23,470 bases of DNA from an uncultured Prevotella sp. (GTDB taxonomy: Bacteria; Bacteroidota; Bacteroidia; Bacteroidales; Bacteroidaceae): the NCBI GenBank assembly GCA_937889855.1, contig CALBYK010000229.1, positions 1-23,470 of the forward strand. The letters run 5' to 3'. This document shows positions 14,523-22,079 of the stretch, in pieces (positions within the stretch are counted from its first letter, which is position 1; each line of letters starts with the position of its first letter). The notes beneath the pieces were generated by a model that saw nothing but the letters and a program-made list of their open reading frames with translations, ran no database searches and had not been told where the DNA came from. The translations under genes and the position numbers were made by a program.

Positions 14523-15791
14523 TTATCTTATTTTAAGTGTTATGATGGTTAGGGCGGCGAGTATGATCGTCGTTATCCAGAATCGTATTGTTATTTTTGA
14601 CTCGTGTATTGCTCCCTTGGGCTTTGTTATGAGGTAGTGGCAGTCAGGGTCGAGCTGCGACTGCTGCGTGCGGAAGTTGTCGTGTATAGGTGTGCGCTTG
14701 AAGATGCGCTGCTTTATGCCACGGCGCTTGCCGAGCTTGTAGTAATACACTTGCACAATCACGCTGAGGCTCTCGACAAAGAAGATGCCGCAGAGTATGG
14801 GCAGCATCAGTTCCTTGTGGATGATGATGGCAGTCACGGCGATTATGCCGCCGATGGTGAGCGATCCGGTGTCGCCCATGAACACCTGTGCCGGATACGC
14901 GTTGTACCACAGGAAGCCGATAAGCGCTCCGATGAAGGCGCAAAGGAACACTACAAGTTCCTCGGAGCCCGGGATGTACATGATGTTTAGGTAGCTGGCA
15001 TACTCGATGTGCGAGCTTACGTATGCGAGTATGCCGAGCGCCACGCCTATTATGGCCGAGTTGCCGGCACACATGCCGTCCATGCCGTCGTTGAGGTTGG
15101 CGCCGTTGCTGACAGCCGTCACCACGAAGATGGTCATGATGACAAACAGAATCCATCCGGCAGCCACGCGGTGCTCGCCGAAGACGCTTGTGATGCGCGA
15201 GTAGTCGAGGTTGTGGCCCTTAACGAACGGGATGGTGGTCTTGAGTGATTTGCGTGCCTCGGCACGGTGCTTGACGACGAGCTCGTGCCCTTGCTTCTCG
15301 TAGGCAAGGTTCTCGTTCATCTTCACGTCGGGCGACGCCCACAGCACGAGTCCGACGATGAGTCCGATGCCCACCTGCCCTACAATCTTGTAGCGGCCCT
15401 TCAGCCCCTCCTTGTTGCGGCGGAATATCTTGATGAAGTCGTCCATGCCGCCGAGGAAACCGAGCCACACGGTGGTGATGATCATCAGTATGAGGTATAT
15501 GTTTCGCAGACGGCCGAGCAGGAGCACCGGCACGAGGATGGCGACGATGATGATGATGCCGCCCATTGACGGAACCCCTATTTTCTTCACGCCGAACGGG
15601 TCGATGGATGCGTCGCGCTGTGTCTCGGTTATTTGCTTGCTCTTTAGATATTTGATGAACTTCTCGCCGAACCATGCCGAGATGATGAGCGATAGAATAA
15701 GCGCCAGCAATGAGCGGAACGATATGTAGCCCCACATGTGGGAGCCGGTGATGCCGTATTGCTCAAGGAAGCGGAAAAGATAGTATAACAT
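14523..15791 (-). CDS. mraY: Phospho-MurNAc-pentapeptide translocase MraY
   Basis: Integral membrane enzyme that transfers phospho-MurNAc-pentapeptide from UDP to undecaprenyl phosphate, making lipid I. The 422-residue product contains the active-site aspartate pair in GFLGGMDDFIKI (D117, D118), KEGLKGRYK, NGANLNDGMDG (229-239) and FMGDTGSLTIGG, plus HDNFR near the C-terminus that corresponds to the conserved histidine region. It is about 60 residues longer than E. coli MraY because of a soluble segment at about 153-205 between membrane helices. That insertion is probably normal for the phylum. A hairpin-forming spacer of 105 nt separates it from murE. Confidence 0.96.
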   Translation of the reverse strand: MLYYLFRFLEQYGITGSHMWGYISFRSLLALILSLIISAWFGEKFIKYLKSKQITETQRDASIDPFGVKKIGVPSMGGIIIIVAILVPVLLLGRLRNIYLILMIITTVWLGFLGGMDDFIKIFRRNKEGLKGRYKIVGQVGIGLIVGLVLWASPDVKMNENLAYEKQGHELVVKHRAEARKSLKTTIPFVKGHNLDYSRITSVFGEHRVAAGWILFVIMTIFVVTAVSNGANLNDGMDGMCAGNSAIIGVALGILAYVSSHIEYASYLNIMYIPGSEELVVFLCAFIGALIGFLWYNAYPAQVFMGDTGSLTIGGIIAVTAIIIHKELMLPILCGIFFVESLSVIVQVYYYKLGKRRGIKQRIFKRTPIHDNFRTQQSQLDPDCHYLITKPKGAIHESKITIRFWITTIILAALTIITLKIR

Positions 15792-15813
15792 TTTGTTGCT
15801 TTTTGTGGAATAT

Positions 15814-15882
15814 GGGATGTGCCGAGACAGAGCTATTGATGCTCTTCTGGCACATCCTCCTTCTCTGGCTTTTGTAAGCCGT
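15814..15882 (-). promoter_or_regulatory. Two stem-loops in the murE-mraY spacer (mraY leader)
   Basis: GGATGTGCC (15815-15823) pairs with GGCACATCC (15849-15857) and encloses an inner AGAGC/GCTCT stem (15829-15833 with 15841-15845). This gives a long stem-loop that ends 23 nt before the mraY ATG. A second short hairpin, GGCTT/AAGCC (15869-15882), lies just upstream on the minus strand. Neither is followed by a T-run, so a terminator is unlikely. A role in mRNA processing or translation control of mraY is a guess. Confidence 0.5.
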
Positions 15883-15896
15883 TTTGTTTGTTGTTG

Positions 15897-17345
15897 TTAT
15901 TGCATACATTCACGGACAACCTCATGGTCGTCGAAGTGGTGCTTGACGCCCTTTATCTCCTGGTAGTCCTCGTGTCCCTTGCCGGCGATGAGCACCACGT
16001 CTCCCTTTTCTGCCATCATGCAAGCCGTGCGTATAGCCTCGCGCCGGTCGACGATGGATATCACCTTCTTCATCTGCTGCTGGTTGAGTCCGGCGAGCAT
16101 GTCGTTGATGATGTCCTGCGGCTCCTCGAAGCGAGGGTTGTCGCTTGTGATGATGACGCGGTCGCTCTGTTTCACCGCCTCCTGTGCCATGAGTGGGCGC
16201 TTGCCTTTGTCGCGGTTGCCTCCTGCGCCGCATACCGTGATGACGTGTCCCTTGCCGTCAAGCACCTCGTGTATGGCGTTGAGCACGTTCTCAAGCGCGT
16301 CTGGAGTGTGTGCGTAGTCAACGACAGCAGTGTAGCCTTTTGGCGACTGTATAGGCTCGAGCCGTCCGCTCACGCTGTGGAGTGTGCTCATCACAACGAG
16401 TGCGTCTTCCGGCTTCACGCCGAGCATGACGGCTGCACCGTAGACGGCGAGCAGGTTGCTGACGTTGAACTTGCCGATGAACTGCACTCCCACCTCATGC
16501 CCGTCGATGTCGAGGTACATGCCCTCGAAGTGGCACTCTATTATGCGGCCCTTGAAGTCGGCCACGGAGCGTGTTGAGTAGGTTTTCACGGTGGCTTTGG
16601 TGTTCTGCACCATTATCATGCCGTTCTTGTCGTCGGCGTTGGTTATGGCGAATGCCGTTTTTGGCAGTCCGTCGAAGAACGCCTTCTTGGCATTGCGGTA
16701 GTTCTCGAAAGTCTTGTGGTAGTCGAGATGGTCGCGCGTAAGGTTGGTGAATATGCCTCCGGTAAAGGTCAGTCCGCCTATGCGCTTCTGTGCTATGGCG
16801 TGCGACGAGCACTCCATGAATGCATACTCGCAGCCAGCCTTTACCATACGGTCGAGCAGCTCGTTGAGCTCTATCGGGTCGGGAGTGGTGTGGTCGGAAG
16901 GAATGCGCTCGTCGACGATGTAGTTGCACACGGTTGAGAGCAGTCCACACTTGTGGCCGAGCTTTGAGAACATATTATATAATAAGGTGGCGATAGTAGT
17001 CTTTCCGTTGGTTCCGGTCACGCCCACGAGCTTAAGCTTTGCCGACGGGTTGCCGTGGAACGTGGTGGCAACTTTGCCCACGGCATCCTCGGTTGATTCC
17101 ACCTGCACGTATGCCACGCCTTCCGCAGTGTGCTCGGGCATGTCTTCGCAAAGCACCGCCTTCGCTCCAAGTTCGATGGCTTTGGGTATGAACTTGTGGC
17201 CGTCGACTTGTGTTCCTTTCATGGCGATGAAGAGGTGACCGTCCTTGATGCGGCGCGAGTCGATGTTCACGCCTGTGATTTCGGCATCCATGTCGCCTTT
17301 GGCGGCAAGTGTGTGGATGCCATTGAGCAATTCCTTGAGTTTCAT
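15897..17345 (-). CDS. murE: UDP-MurNAc-tripeptide ligase MurE (meso-DAP type)
   Basis: Cytoplasmic ligase that adds the third residue of the stem peptide to UDP-MurNAc-L-Ala-D-Glu. The 482-residue product has the N-terminal UDP domain (GVNIDSRRIKDGHLFIA), the ATP loop GTNGKTT (111-117), MECSSHA, NLTRDHLDYH, the LEPIQSP region and DYAHTPDALENVL. The motif DNPR at 402-405 followed by FEEP is the recognition sequence for meso-diaminopimelate; lysine-type MurE proteins have a different sequence there. The predicted peptidoglycan is therefore DAP-type, as expected for Gram-negative Bacteroidetes. It lies 75 nt after ftsI. Confidence 0.97.
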   Translation of the reverse strand: MKLKELLNGIHTLAAKGDMDAEITGVNIDSRRIKDGHLFIAMKGTQVDGHKFIPKAIELGAKAVLCEDMPEHTAEGVAYVQVESTEDAVGKVATTFHGNPSAKLKLVGVTGTNGKTTIATLLYNMFSKLGHKCGLLSTVCNYIVDERIPSDHTTPDPIELNELLDRMVKAGCEYAFMECSSHAIAQKRIGGLTFTGGIFTNLTRDHLDYHKTFENYRNAKKAFFDGLPKTAFAITNADDKNGMIMVQNTKATVKTYSTRSVADFKGRIIECHFEGMYLDIDGHEVGVQFIGKFNVSNLLAVYGAAVMLGVKPEDALVVMSTLHSVSGRLEPIQSPKGYTAVVDYAHTPDALENVLNAIHEVLDGKGHVITVCGAGGNRDKGKRPLMAQEAVKQSDRVIITSDNPRFEEPQDIINDMLAGLNQQQMKKVISIVDRREAIRTACMMAEKGDVVLIAGKGHEDYQEIKGVKHHFDDHEVVRECMQ

Positions 17346-17420
17346 GTTTCTATTTAGGATTATTTGTTTGTTCTTCTTCTTGGCATTTCAAAGCCTTGCC
17401 GGCTCTTTGCCGTCATGCTT

Positions 17421-19580
17421 TCAGGATAGGCGTAGGGAGCATGTCATGCCTTTCTTTATTCTTGTCCCCGGGCCGATGCTTTGTTCCACAACCTTGCCCC
17501 TGCCGCTGATTTTCACCTTCATCCCACGGCTTTCTATAAGGAACACGGCGTCGCGTGCTCCCATGCCGTGCACATCGGGCATCGTGTTGTGGCTGCCGAG
17601 CTGCTCGCGCTGCAGGGTGATGGTGCGTTTCCCCGTTTCGGCGGCGCGTCCCCATATGGGGTTCCCGTCGGCGTAAGAGCCGTCCCAGTCGGCTCGTGGC
17701 TCGAAGCCGAGGTGTGTGAGCACATAGTCGGCTGCAAGGATGTTGCCGTTCTTTACCTGAGGTATGAGTATGGAGAGCGAGTCGCGGGCGTCGGCAGCCT
17801 CAAGCTTGAGGCTCTGTGCCATTATACCCTCGGCGATGTCGTGGAAGACAACGCCGCTCATGCCTCCTCCTGAAGCCGGCAGTCCCGACTTCTGTATGCA
17901 TACGATGCAGCTGTATCTTGGCTCGTATGCCGGGAAGAATCCTGCGAACGACAGCAGGTAGTTGACCTGTCCGCTCTTGTAGCCTGCCGTTCCCTTGGAT
18001 ATCTGTGCCGTTCCGGTCTTGCCGGCGACGAGGAACGACGGTGAGCCGGCCTTCTTGCCGAGTCCCACGCTCACCACTTGCTCAAGTATGTGTGTTATCT
18101 TCTTTATGGTTGTCTCCTTGGCGATGTGCTCGCGCATTACAACGGGTGGAAATTTCTCCACAGTGACACCATTCTTGCGCACCTCCTTGACAAACCTCGG
18201 GCGCATCATCTTGCCCCCGTTTGCGATGGCGTTGTAGAAGGTGAGGGTTGAGATGGGCGGCACCTGTGTCTCGTACCCGATGCTCATCCATGGCAGCGTG
18301 GTCTTGCTCCAGTTTACATACTGCTTGCCGCGTGAGTCCTTCTTCGGCATTCGTATGATGGCGGGCGAATAGCCAGGTATGGGCAGCCGCAGGTCGTCTG
18401 CCAGTCCAAGGCGGTGTATTCCTTCCACGTATTTCTCAGGATTGTTGTGGTAGTGGTCGTCTATGATGCGGCTCACTCCCACGTTGGAGCTTACCCAGAG
18501 CGTCTGCGGCAGCGTCAGCATGCCGTATCCGCCACGCCGCCAGTTGTGGTCCTTCATCTCGCGCCCGTACATGGGCCACACTCCGCATCCAGTGTCGACG
18601 CGGTAAGTAGTGTCCACCACTCCGTCGTCGAGCGCCACCATTATGGATGCCGTCTTGAAGACGGAGCCCGGCTCGAGCAGGTCGCTCACGGCGTGGTTCT
18701 TTATCTCGTTGTAGGACCCGTCCGCGCATTTGGTCATGTTGACGATGGCCTTCACGTCACCCGTCTTCACTTCCATGACAATAGCCACGCCGACGTTGGC
18801 GTTGATTTTGTAGAGCTCGTTGAGGAGCGCGCGCTCGGCAAGGTCCTGCATCGACACGTCTATGGTTGTCACTATGTCGGAGCCGTCGACAGGCGGCCGG
18901 TCGGTAAGGTACAGAAACTTGTTGAGCACCTTCCGCCCGTGGCTTTTGCCGGTCTCGCCGCGCAGCAGGGAGTCGTAGGACAGCTCAAGCCCGCATTGCG
19001 CCGAGTCAATCTCGCCGTACATCTTGCCGATGGTGCGGAGCGCGAGCGAGCCGTAGGCCTGCTTGCGCGCGTTGAACTCCTCGGTGTGGAAACCGCCGTG
19101 GTTGGCTCCCAGGCGGAAGACGGGGAGGCTCTTCACCTCGGCGTATGTGCTGTAGTTGACGCGCTTGCTCCATATCGGCCAGTGTGCCTTCTGCTTTTGG
19201 AATCCCTCGAGTAGATGAGCCTTGAACTCGGCTGCCGACTTGTCCGGGAAGATGGAGCTTAGCCCGTGTGCTATGGAGTCGAGTTTCACCTCAAAGAGCG
19301 AGTCCTTCTTGTCGGCGTGTATTGCCCTGAAGTCTACGAACATCTTGTACTGCGGCAATGACGATGCCATCAGCTGTCCGTCGCAGCTTAGGATGTTGCC
19401 TCTCACCGGCGGTGTCGTGACGCTGTCTATCTTCACGCGGTTGGCCACCGCCATCCAGAATTTCCGTTTTGCCGTCATTATGTACATGGTCTTGCCGAGC
19501 ACCATCAGCGCAATCATGGTCATGATGATGGCAATGAAGCGGTAGCGCGGTATGGCTTTCTTGCTGTCAAACTTACTCAT
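17421..19580 (-). CDS. ftsI: Septal transpeptidase FtsI (PBP3-like) with C-terminal PASTA domain
   Basis: Class B penicillin-binding protein that crosslinks septal peptidoglycan together with FtsW. The 719-residue product has a membrane anchor at about 13-36 and a PBP dimerisation domain beginning with TPPVRGNIL (56-64). The transpeptidase domain has the active-site serine in EPGSVFKTAS (S306, K309), SSN (364-366) and KTGTAQ (521-526). After the catalytic domain, residues about 664-719 form one PASTA domain (MPDVHGMGARDAVFLIESRG, then a VVEQSIGPGTRI segment), the fold that recognises muropeptides or beta-lactams in some homologues. E. coli FtsI (588 residues) lacks PASTA. The start overlaps ftsL by 8 nt. 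Confidence 0.96.
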   Translation of the reverse strand: MSKFDSKKAIPRYRFIAIIMTMIALMVLGKTMYIMTAKRKFWMAVANRVKIDSVTTPPVRGNILSCDGQLMASSLPQYKMFVDFRAIHADKKDSLFEVKLDSIAHGLSSIFPDKSAAEFKAHLLEGFQKQKAHWPIWSKRVNYSTYAEVKSLPVFRLGANHGGFHTEEFNARKQAYGSLALRTIGKMYGEIDSAQCGLELSYDSLLRGETGKSHGRKVLNKFLYLTDRPPVDGSDIVTTIDVSMQDLAERALLNELYKINANVGVAIVMEVKTGDVKAIVNMTKCADGSYNEIKNHAVSDLLEPGSVFKTASIMVALDDGVVDTTYRVDTGCGVWPMYGREMKDHNWRRGGYGMLTLPQTLWVSSNVGVSRIIDDHYHNNPEKYVEGIHRLGLADDLRLPIPGYSPAIIRMPKKDSRGKQYVNWSKTTLPWMSIGYETQVPPISTLTFYNAIANGGKMMRPRFVKEVRKNGVTVEKFPPVVMREHIAKETTIKKITHILEQVVSVGLGKKAGSPSFLVAGKTGTAQISKGTAGYKSGQVNYLLSFAGFFPAYEPRYSCIVCIQKSGLPASGGGMSGVVFHDIAEGIMAQSLKLEAADARDSLSILIPQVKNGNILAADYVLTHLGFEPRADWDGSYADGNPIWGRAAETGKRTITLQREQLGSHNTMPDVHGMGARDAVFLIESRGMKVKISGRGKVVEQSIGPGTRIKKGMTCSLRLS

Positions 19581-20049
19581 TGTCTTCTGTATTAGGAACG
19601 TTGACGATATATGGCGGCTGCGTGGCTATGTGCAGCGTGCTGTCCATGTCGTCGTGCAGTTGTTGCAGCACCTTGCTCTCGCGTGTCTGCTGGGTGAGGT
19701 CGCTGCTGCTTGAGAGTGCTCTGTATTTGGCGTCTTTAAGCTGCTCGTTGAGGGCGTTGATGCGTATGAGGTCCTGCTGGCACTTGTAGCGGTTGGATAT
19801 GTAGACCACGATGAACACCGTGATGAGCAGTATGAGCCACACTTGCTTGCGTATCACTTCTGCATAGAGGATGTCGCCGCCGAGAATCTTGCGCAGCGTG
19901 ATGTTCTTTGTCAGAGGCATGTCCTCCTCGGTGGCTTGCTCCCGTATGATGGTCTTAAGCGACGGGGCCTCGCTCTCGCTGTCGTCACGCTCAACGAGAT
20001 GCTCGAGCAGGTCGCGCGGGTCAGGAGTGTTTGTGTTGTCGGAAATCAT
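19573..20049 (-). CDS. ftsL: FtsL-like cell division protein
   Basis: A 158-residue single-pass membrane protein between rsmH and ftsI, the position of ftsL in dcw clusters. An acidic cytoplasmic N-terminal region of about 68 residues precedes the membrane helix (about 69-86, VWLILLITVFIVVYIS). A heptad-like stretch (about 88-112, with LIRINALNEQLKDAKYRALS) suits a coiled coil with a DivIC/FtsB-type partner. The N-terminal cytoplasmic part is longer than in E. coli FtsL, as is typical for the Bacteroidetes version. Sequence identity to characterised FtsL is low, so position and topology carry the call. It starts 31 nt after the rsmH stop. Confidence 0.85.
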   Translation of the reverse strand: MISDNTNTPDPRDLLEHLVERDDSESEAPSLKTIIREQATEEDMPLTKNITLRKILGGDILYAEVIRKQVWLILLITVFIVVYISNRYKCQQDLIRINALNEQLKDAKYRALSSSSDLTQQTRESKVLQQLHDDMDSTLHIATQPPYIVNVPNTEDNE

Positions 20050-20080
20050 TGTCGCGATTGTTTTATTAAAATGGGGCTTT

Positions 20081-21040
20081 TTAGTCTTCCCCCTCTTCCT
20101 TTTTCTCCGCTATGCGAAGCTTTGCGCTTCGGCTTCGCGGGTTTCTCTCCAGCTCTTCCCCGGTCGGGACGATGAGCTTTCCCACCATTCTGTAGGGCGT
20201 GTCGGTACGTCCGAAGAAGTCCTTCTCCACCTTGCCCTCGGCGTTGCCCGCCTTCATGAAGTTCTTCACTATGCGGTCCTCAAGCGAGTGGTAGGTGATG
20301 ACGGACAGCCTTCCGCCGCTGGCGAGCAGCCCGGTTGCCGCCGCAAGCATCTCCTTGAGCGCGTCCATCTCGTGGTTCACCTCTATGCGCAGGGCCTGGA
20401 AGAGCCGTGCCATGTCCTTCTTCTCCCGCTCGCGCTTGAACATCGGCTCGACGGCAGCGAGAAAGTCGCTGGTTGTCTTTATCTCCTTGGTCTGCCGTGC
20501 TTTGGCGACGGCTGCGGCTATGCGGCGCGAGTTCTTCATCTCGCCGTATACGTAGAATATGTCGGCAAGCCTTTCCTCGTCGTATGTGGCGAGTATGTCG
20601 GCTGCTGTAAGTCCGGCGCGCTTGTTCATGCGCATGTCGAGCGGCGCGTCAAACCGGAAGGAGAACCCGCGCTCGGCGTCGTCGAAGTGGTGTGAGGACA
20701 CCCCGAGGTCGGCGAGCAGCCCGTCGATATGGCCGACGCCATAGTAGCGCATCCAGTTCTTGAGATACCTGAAGTTGCTGCGCACAAAGGTGAACCTCTT
20801 GTCGGGCTCGCCTATGTTCTGCTCGGCGTCGGCGTCCTGGTCGAAGCTGTAGAGGTGTGCGCTGGGGTCGAGGCGCGAGAGAATCTCGCGTGAGTGACCG
20901 CCGCCTCCGAAGGTCACGTCCACGTACACGCCTCCCAGCTTAATGTTGAGGCCGCTTACGCTCTCGTTGAGCAGTACCGGTACGTGATAGCCCTCGCATG
21001 TCTTTATGTCTTTTGTTTCTTTGGTCGTGTCTTTGTACAT
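20081..21040 (-). CDS. rsmH: 16S rRNA (cytosine(1402)-N4)-methyltransferase RsmH
   Basis: SAM-dependent enzyme that methylates N4 of C1402 in 16S rRNA; also called MraW. With the start at 21040 it has 319 residues. Motifs are HVPVLLNESV near 19, the SAM-binding DVTFGGGGHS (41-50), DLGVSSHHFDDAERGFSF, PLDMRM, FQALRIEVNHEMDAL, SVITYHSLEDRIVKNF and NPRSRSAKLRIAEK, all standard for the family. An upstream in-frame start at 21076 would add 12 unconserved residues and would overlap the promoter-like box, so 21040 is preferred. It is the first gene of the dcw cluster seen here; mraZ, its common upstream neighbour, is absent. Confidence 0.95.
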   Translation of the reverse strand: MYKDTTKETKDIKTCEGYHVPVLLNESVSGLNIKLGGVYVDVTFGGGGHSREILSRLDPSAHLYSFDQDADAEQNIGEPDKRFTFVRSNFRYLKNWMRYYGVGHIDGLLADLGVSSHHFDDAERGFSFRFDAPLDMRMNKRAGLTAADILATYDEERLADIFYVYGEMKNSRRIAAAVAKARQTKEIKTTSDFLAAVEPMFKREREKKDMARLFQALRIEVNHEMDALKEMLAAATGLLASGGRLSVITYHSLEDRIVKNFMKAGNAEGKVEKDFFGRTDTPYRMVGKLIVPTGEELERNPRSRSAKLRIAEKKEEGED

Positions 21041-21063
21041 TATAAATATGTGTATTTGGGGTG

Positions 21064-21071
21064 TAAAGGTA
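21064..21071 (-). promoter_or_regulatory. Possible -7 box at the head of the dcw cluster
   Basis: On the minus strand the sequence is TACCTTTA, one base from TAnnTTTG, ending 23 nt before the rsmH ATG at 21040. No convincing -33 TTTG is seen. It is the only candidate in the 170-nt divergent spacer for this strand. Confidence 0.3.
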
Positions 21072-21141
21072 CACAAAAATCCTCACACGGGTCTACAATT
21101 GTATATCAAAATTATTAAAAAGGCATATTTCTTAAGTTAAA

Positions 21142-21174
21142 TTGAATGTATCTGAAAAAGATATGTTATTTTTG
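21142..21174 (+). promoter_or_regulatory. Putative promoter of the amino-lipid acyltransferase operon
   Basis: TATTTTTG (21167-21174) fits the -7 consensus TAnnTTTG, with a TTG at 21142-21144 22 nt upstream as a weak -33 element. The ATG of the first gene is 37 nt downstream. The surrounding DNA is strongly A/T rich. Confidence 0.5.
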
Positions 21175-21210
21175 CATTGAATTAGCAGAAAACATCATTT
21201 TTAGGTCAAA

Positions 21211-22059
21211 ATGAACGAAATTTCAGAGCATACGATTGACATAGACAAGATACTCAGCAGCAAGATGGGCAAGAAGGCACGCTATGTGCCGCGGTTTCTT
21301 GTAGCGTGGCTCAAGCGCATCATACATCAGGACCAGGTGAACAGGTTCATCTGGGACAACCGCAACCTTCAGGGCGTGGAGTGGCTTGAGTCTTGCGTCC
21401 GCTATCTGAAGATGGACATAGAGATAGTAGGCAAGGAGAATCTGCCGCCGAAGGACGACGGGCGCCTTTACACGTTTGTCTCCAACCATCCGCTCGGTGG
21501 TCAGGACGGCGTAGCGCTCGGCGCTGTGATAGGGCGCCATTATGACGGGCGGTTCCGCTATCTTGTCAACGACTTGCTGATGAACCTGCCGGGGCTTGCG
21601 CCAGTGTGCATCGGCATCAACAAGACGGGCCGCAACAGCCGCGACTTTCCGCGCATGGTGGAGGCCGGCTTCAGAAGCGACAACCATATGCTTATGTTCC
21701 CTGCCGGCCTTAACAGCCGCAAGAGGAAGGACGGCTCAATACACGACATACCATGGACAAAGACATTCATAAAGAAGAGTGTCGAGTGCCGGCGCGACGT
21801 GGTGCCTATACATTTCAGCGGCGCCAACTCCAGCCGGTTTTACCGCATAGCCAAGTTCAGCGACCGTTTCCTCCCGTTCAATCTCGCCATGATATTCCTT
21901 GTTGACGAGATGTACCGCAATGTGGGCAAGCACTTCACCATTCACATCGGCAAGCCCATACCTTGGCAGACATTCGACCGCAGCCGCACGCCACAGCAGT
22001 GGGCGCTTTACGTGGAGGACATTGTATACAGACTGCCTGAGACTACCAGGACCAATTAA
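21211..22059 (+). CDS. glsA: Lysophospholipid-type O-acyltransferase, GlsA-like
   Basis: A 282-residue member of the LPLAT (PlsC-like) superfamily, predicted to O-acylate an N-acylated amino acid and so finish a glycine lipid. The acyltransferase block has SNHPLGGQDG (91-100), which replaces the usual NHx4D with a H93-x5-D99 spacing. The second block FPAGLNSRK (163-171) corresponds to the FPEGTR motif of PlsC, and VVPIHFSGANSSRFY is a later block. This variant motif set belongs to a subgroup once annotated as 'putative hemolysin'. Experimental precedent is the GlsB/GlsA pair of Bacteroides; substrate here is inferred from the neighbour and phylum, not seen. It heads a two-gene operon, 20 nt from the GNAT gene, divergent from rsmH. 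Confidence 0.8.
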   Translation: MNEISEHTIDIDKILSSKMGKKARYVPRFLVAWLKRIIHQDQVNRFIWDNRNLQGVEWLESCVRYLKMDIEIVGKENLPPKDDGRLYTFVSNHPLGGQDGVALGAVIGRHYDGRFRYLVNDLLMNLPGLAPVCIGINKTGRNSRDFPRMVEAGFRSDNHMLMFPAGLNSRKRKDGSIHDIPWTKTFIKKSVECRRDVVPIHFSGANSSRFYRIAKFSDRFLPFNLAMIFLVDEMYRNVGKHFTIHIGKPIPWQTFDRSRTPQQWALYVEDIVYRLPETTRTN

Positions 22060-22079
22060 AAAAAAACAAAGACGAAAAA

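Noticed and set aside
18414..19214. 266-residue plus-strand frame opposite ftsI
   Set aside because: Shadow of ftsI, with no start context or conserved motif.
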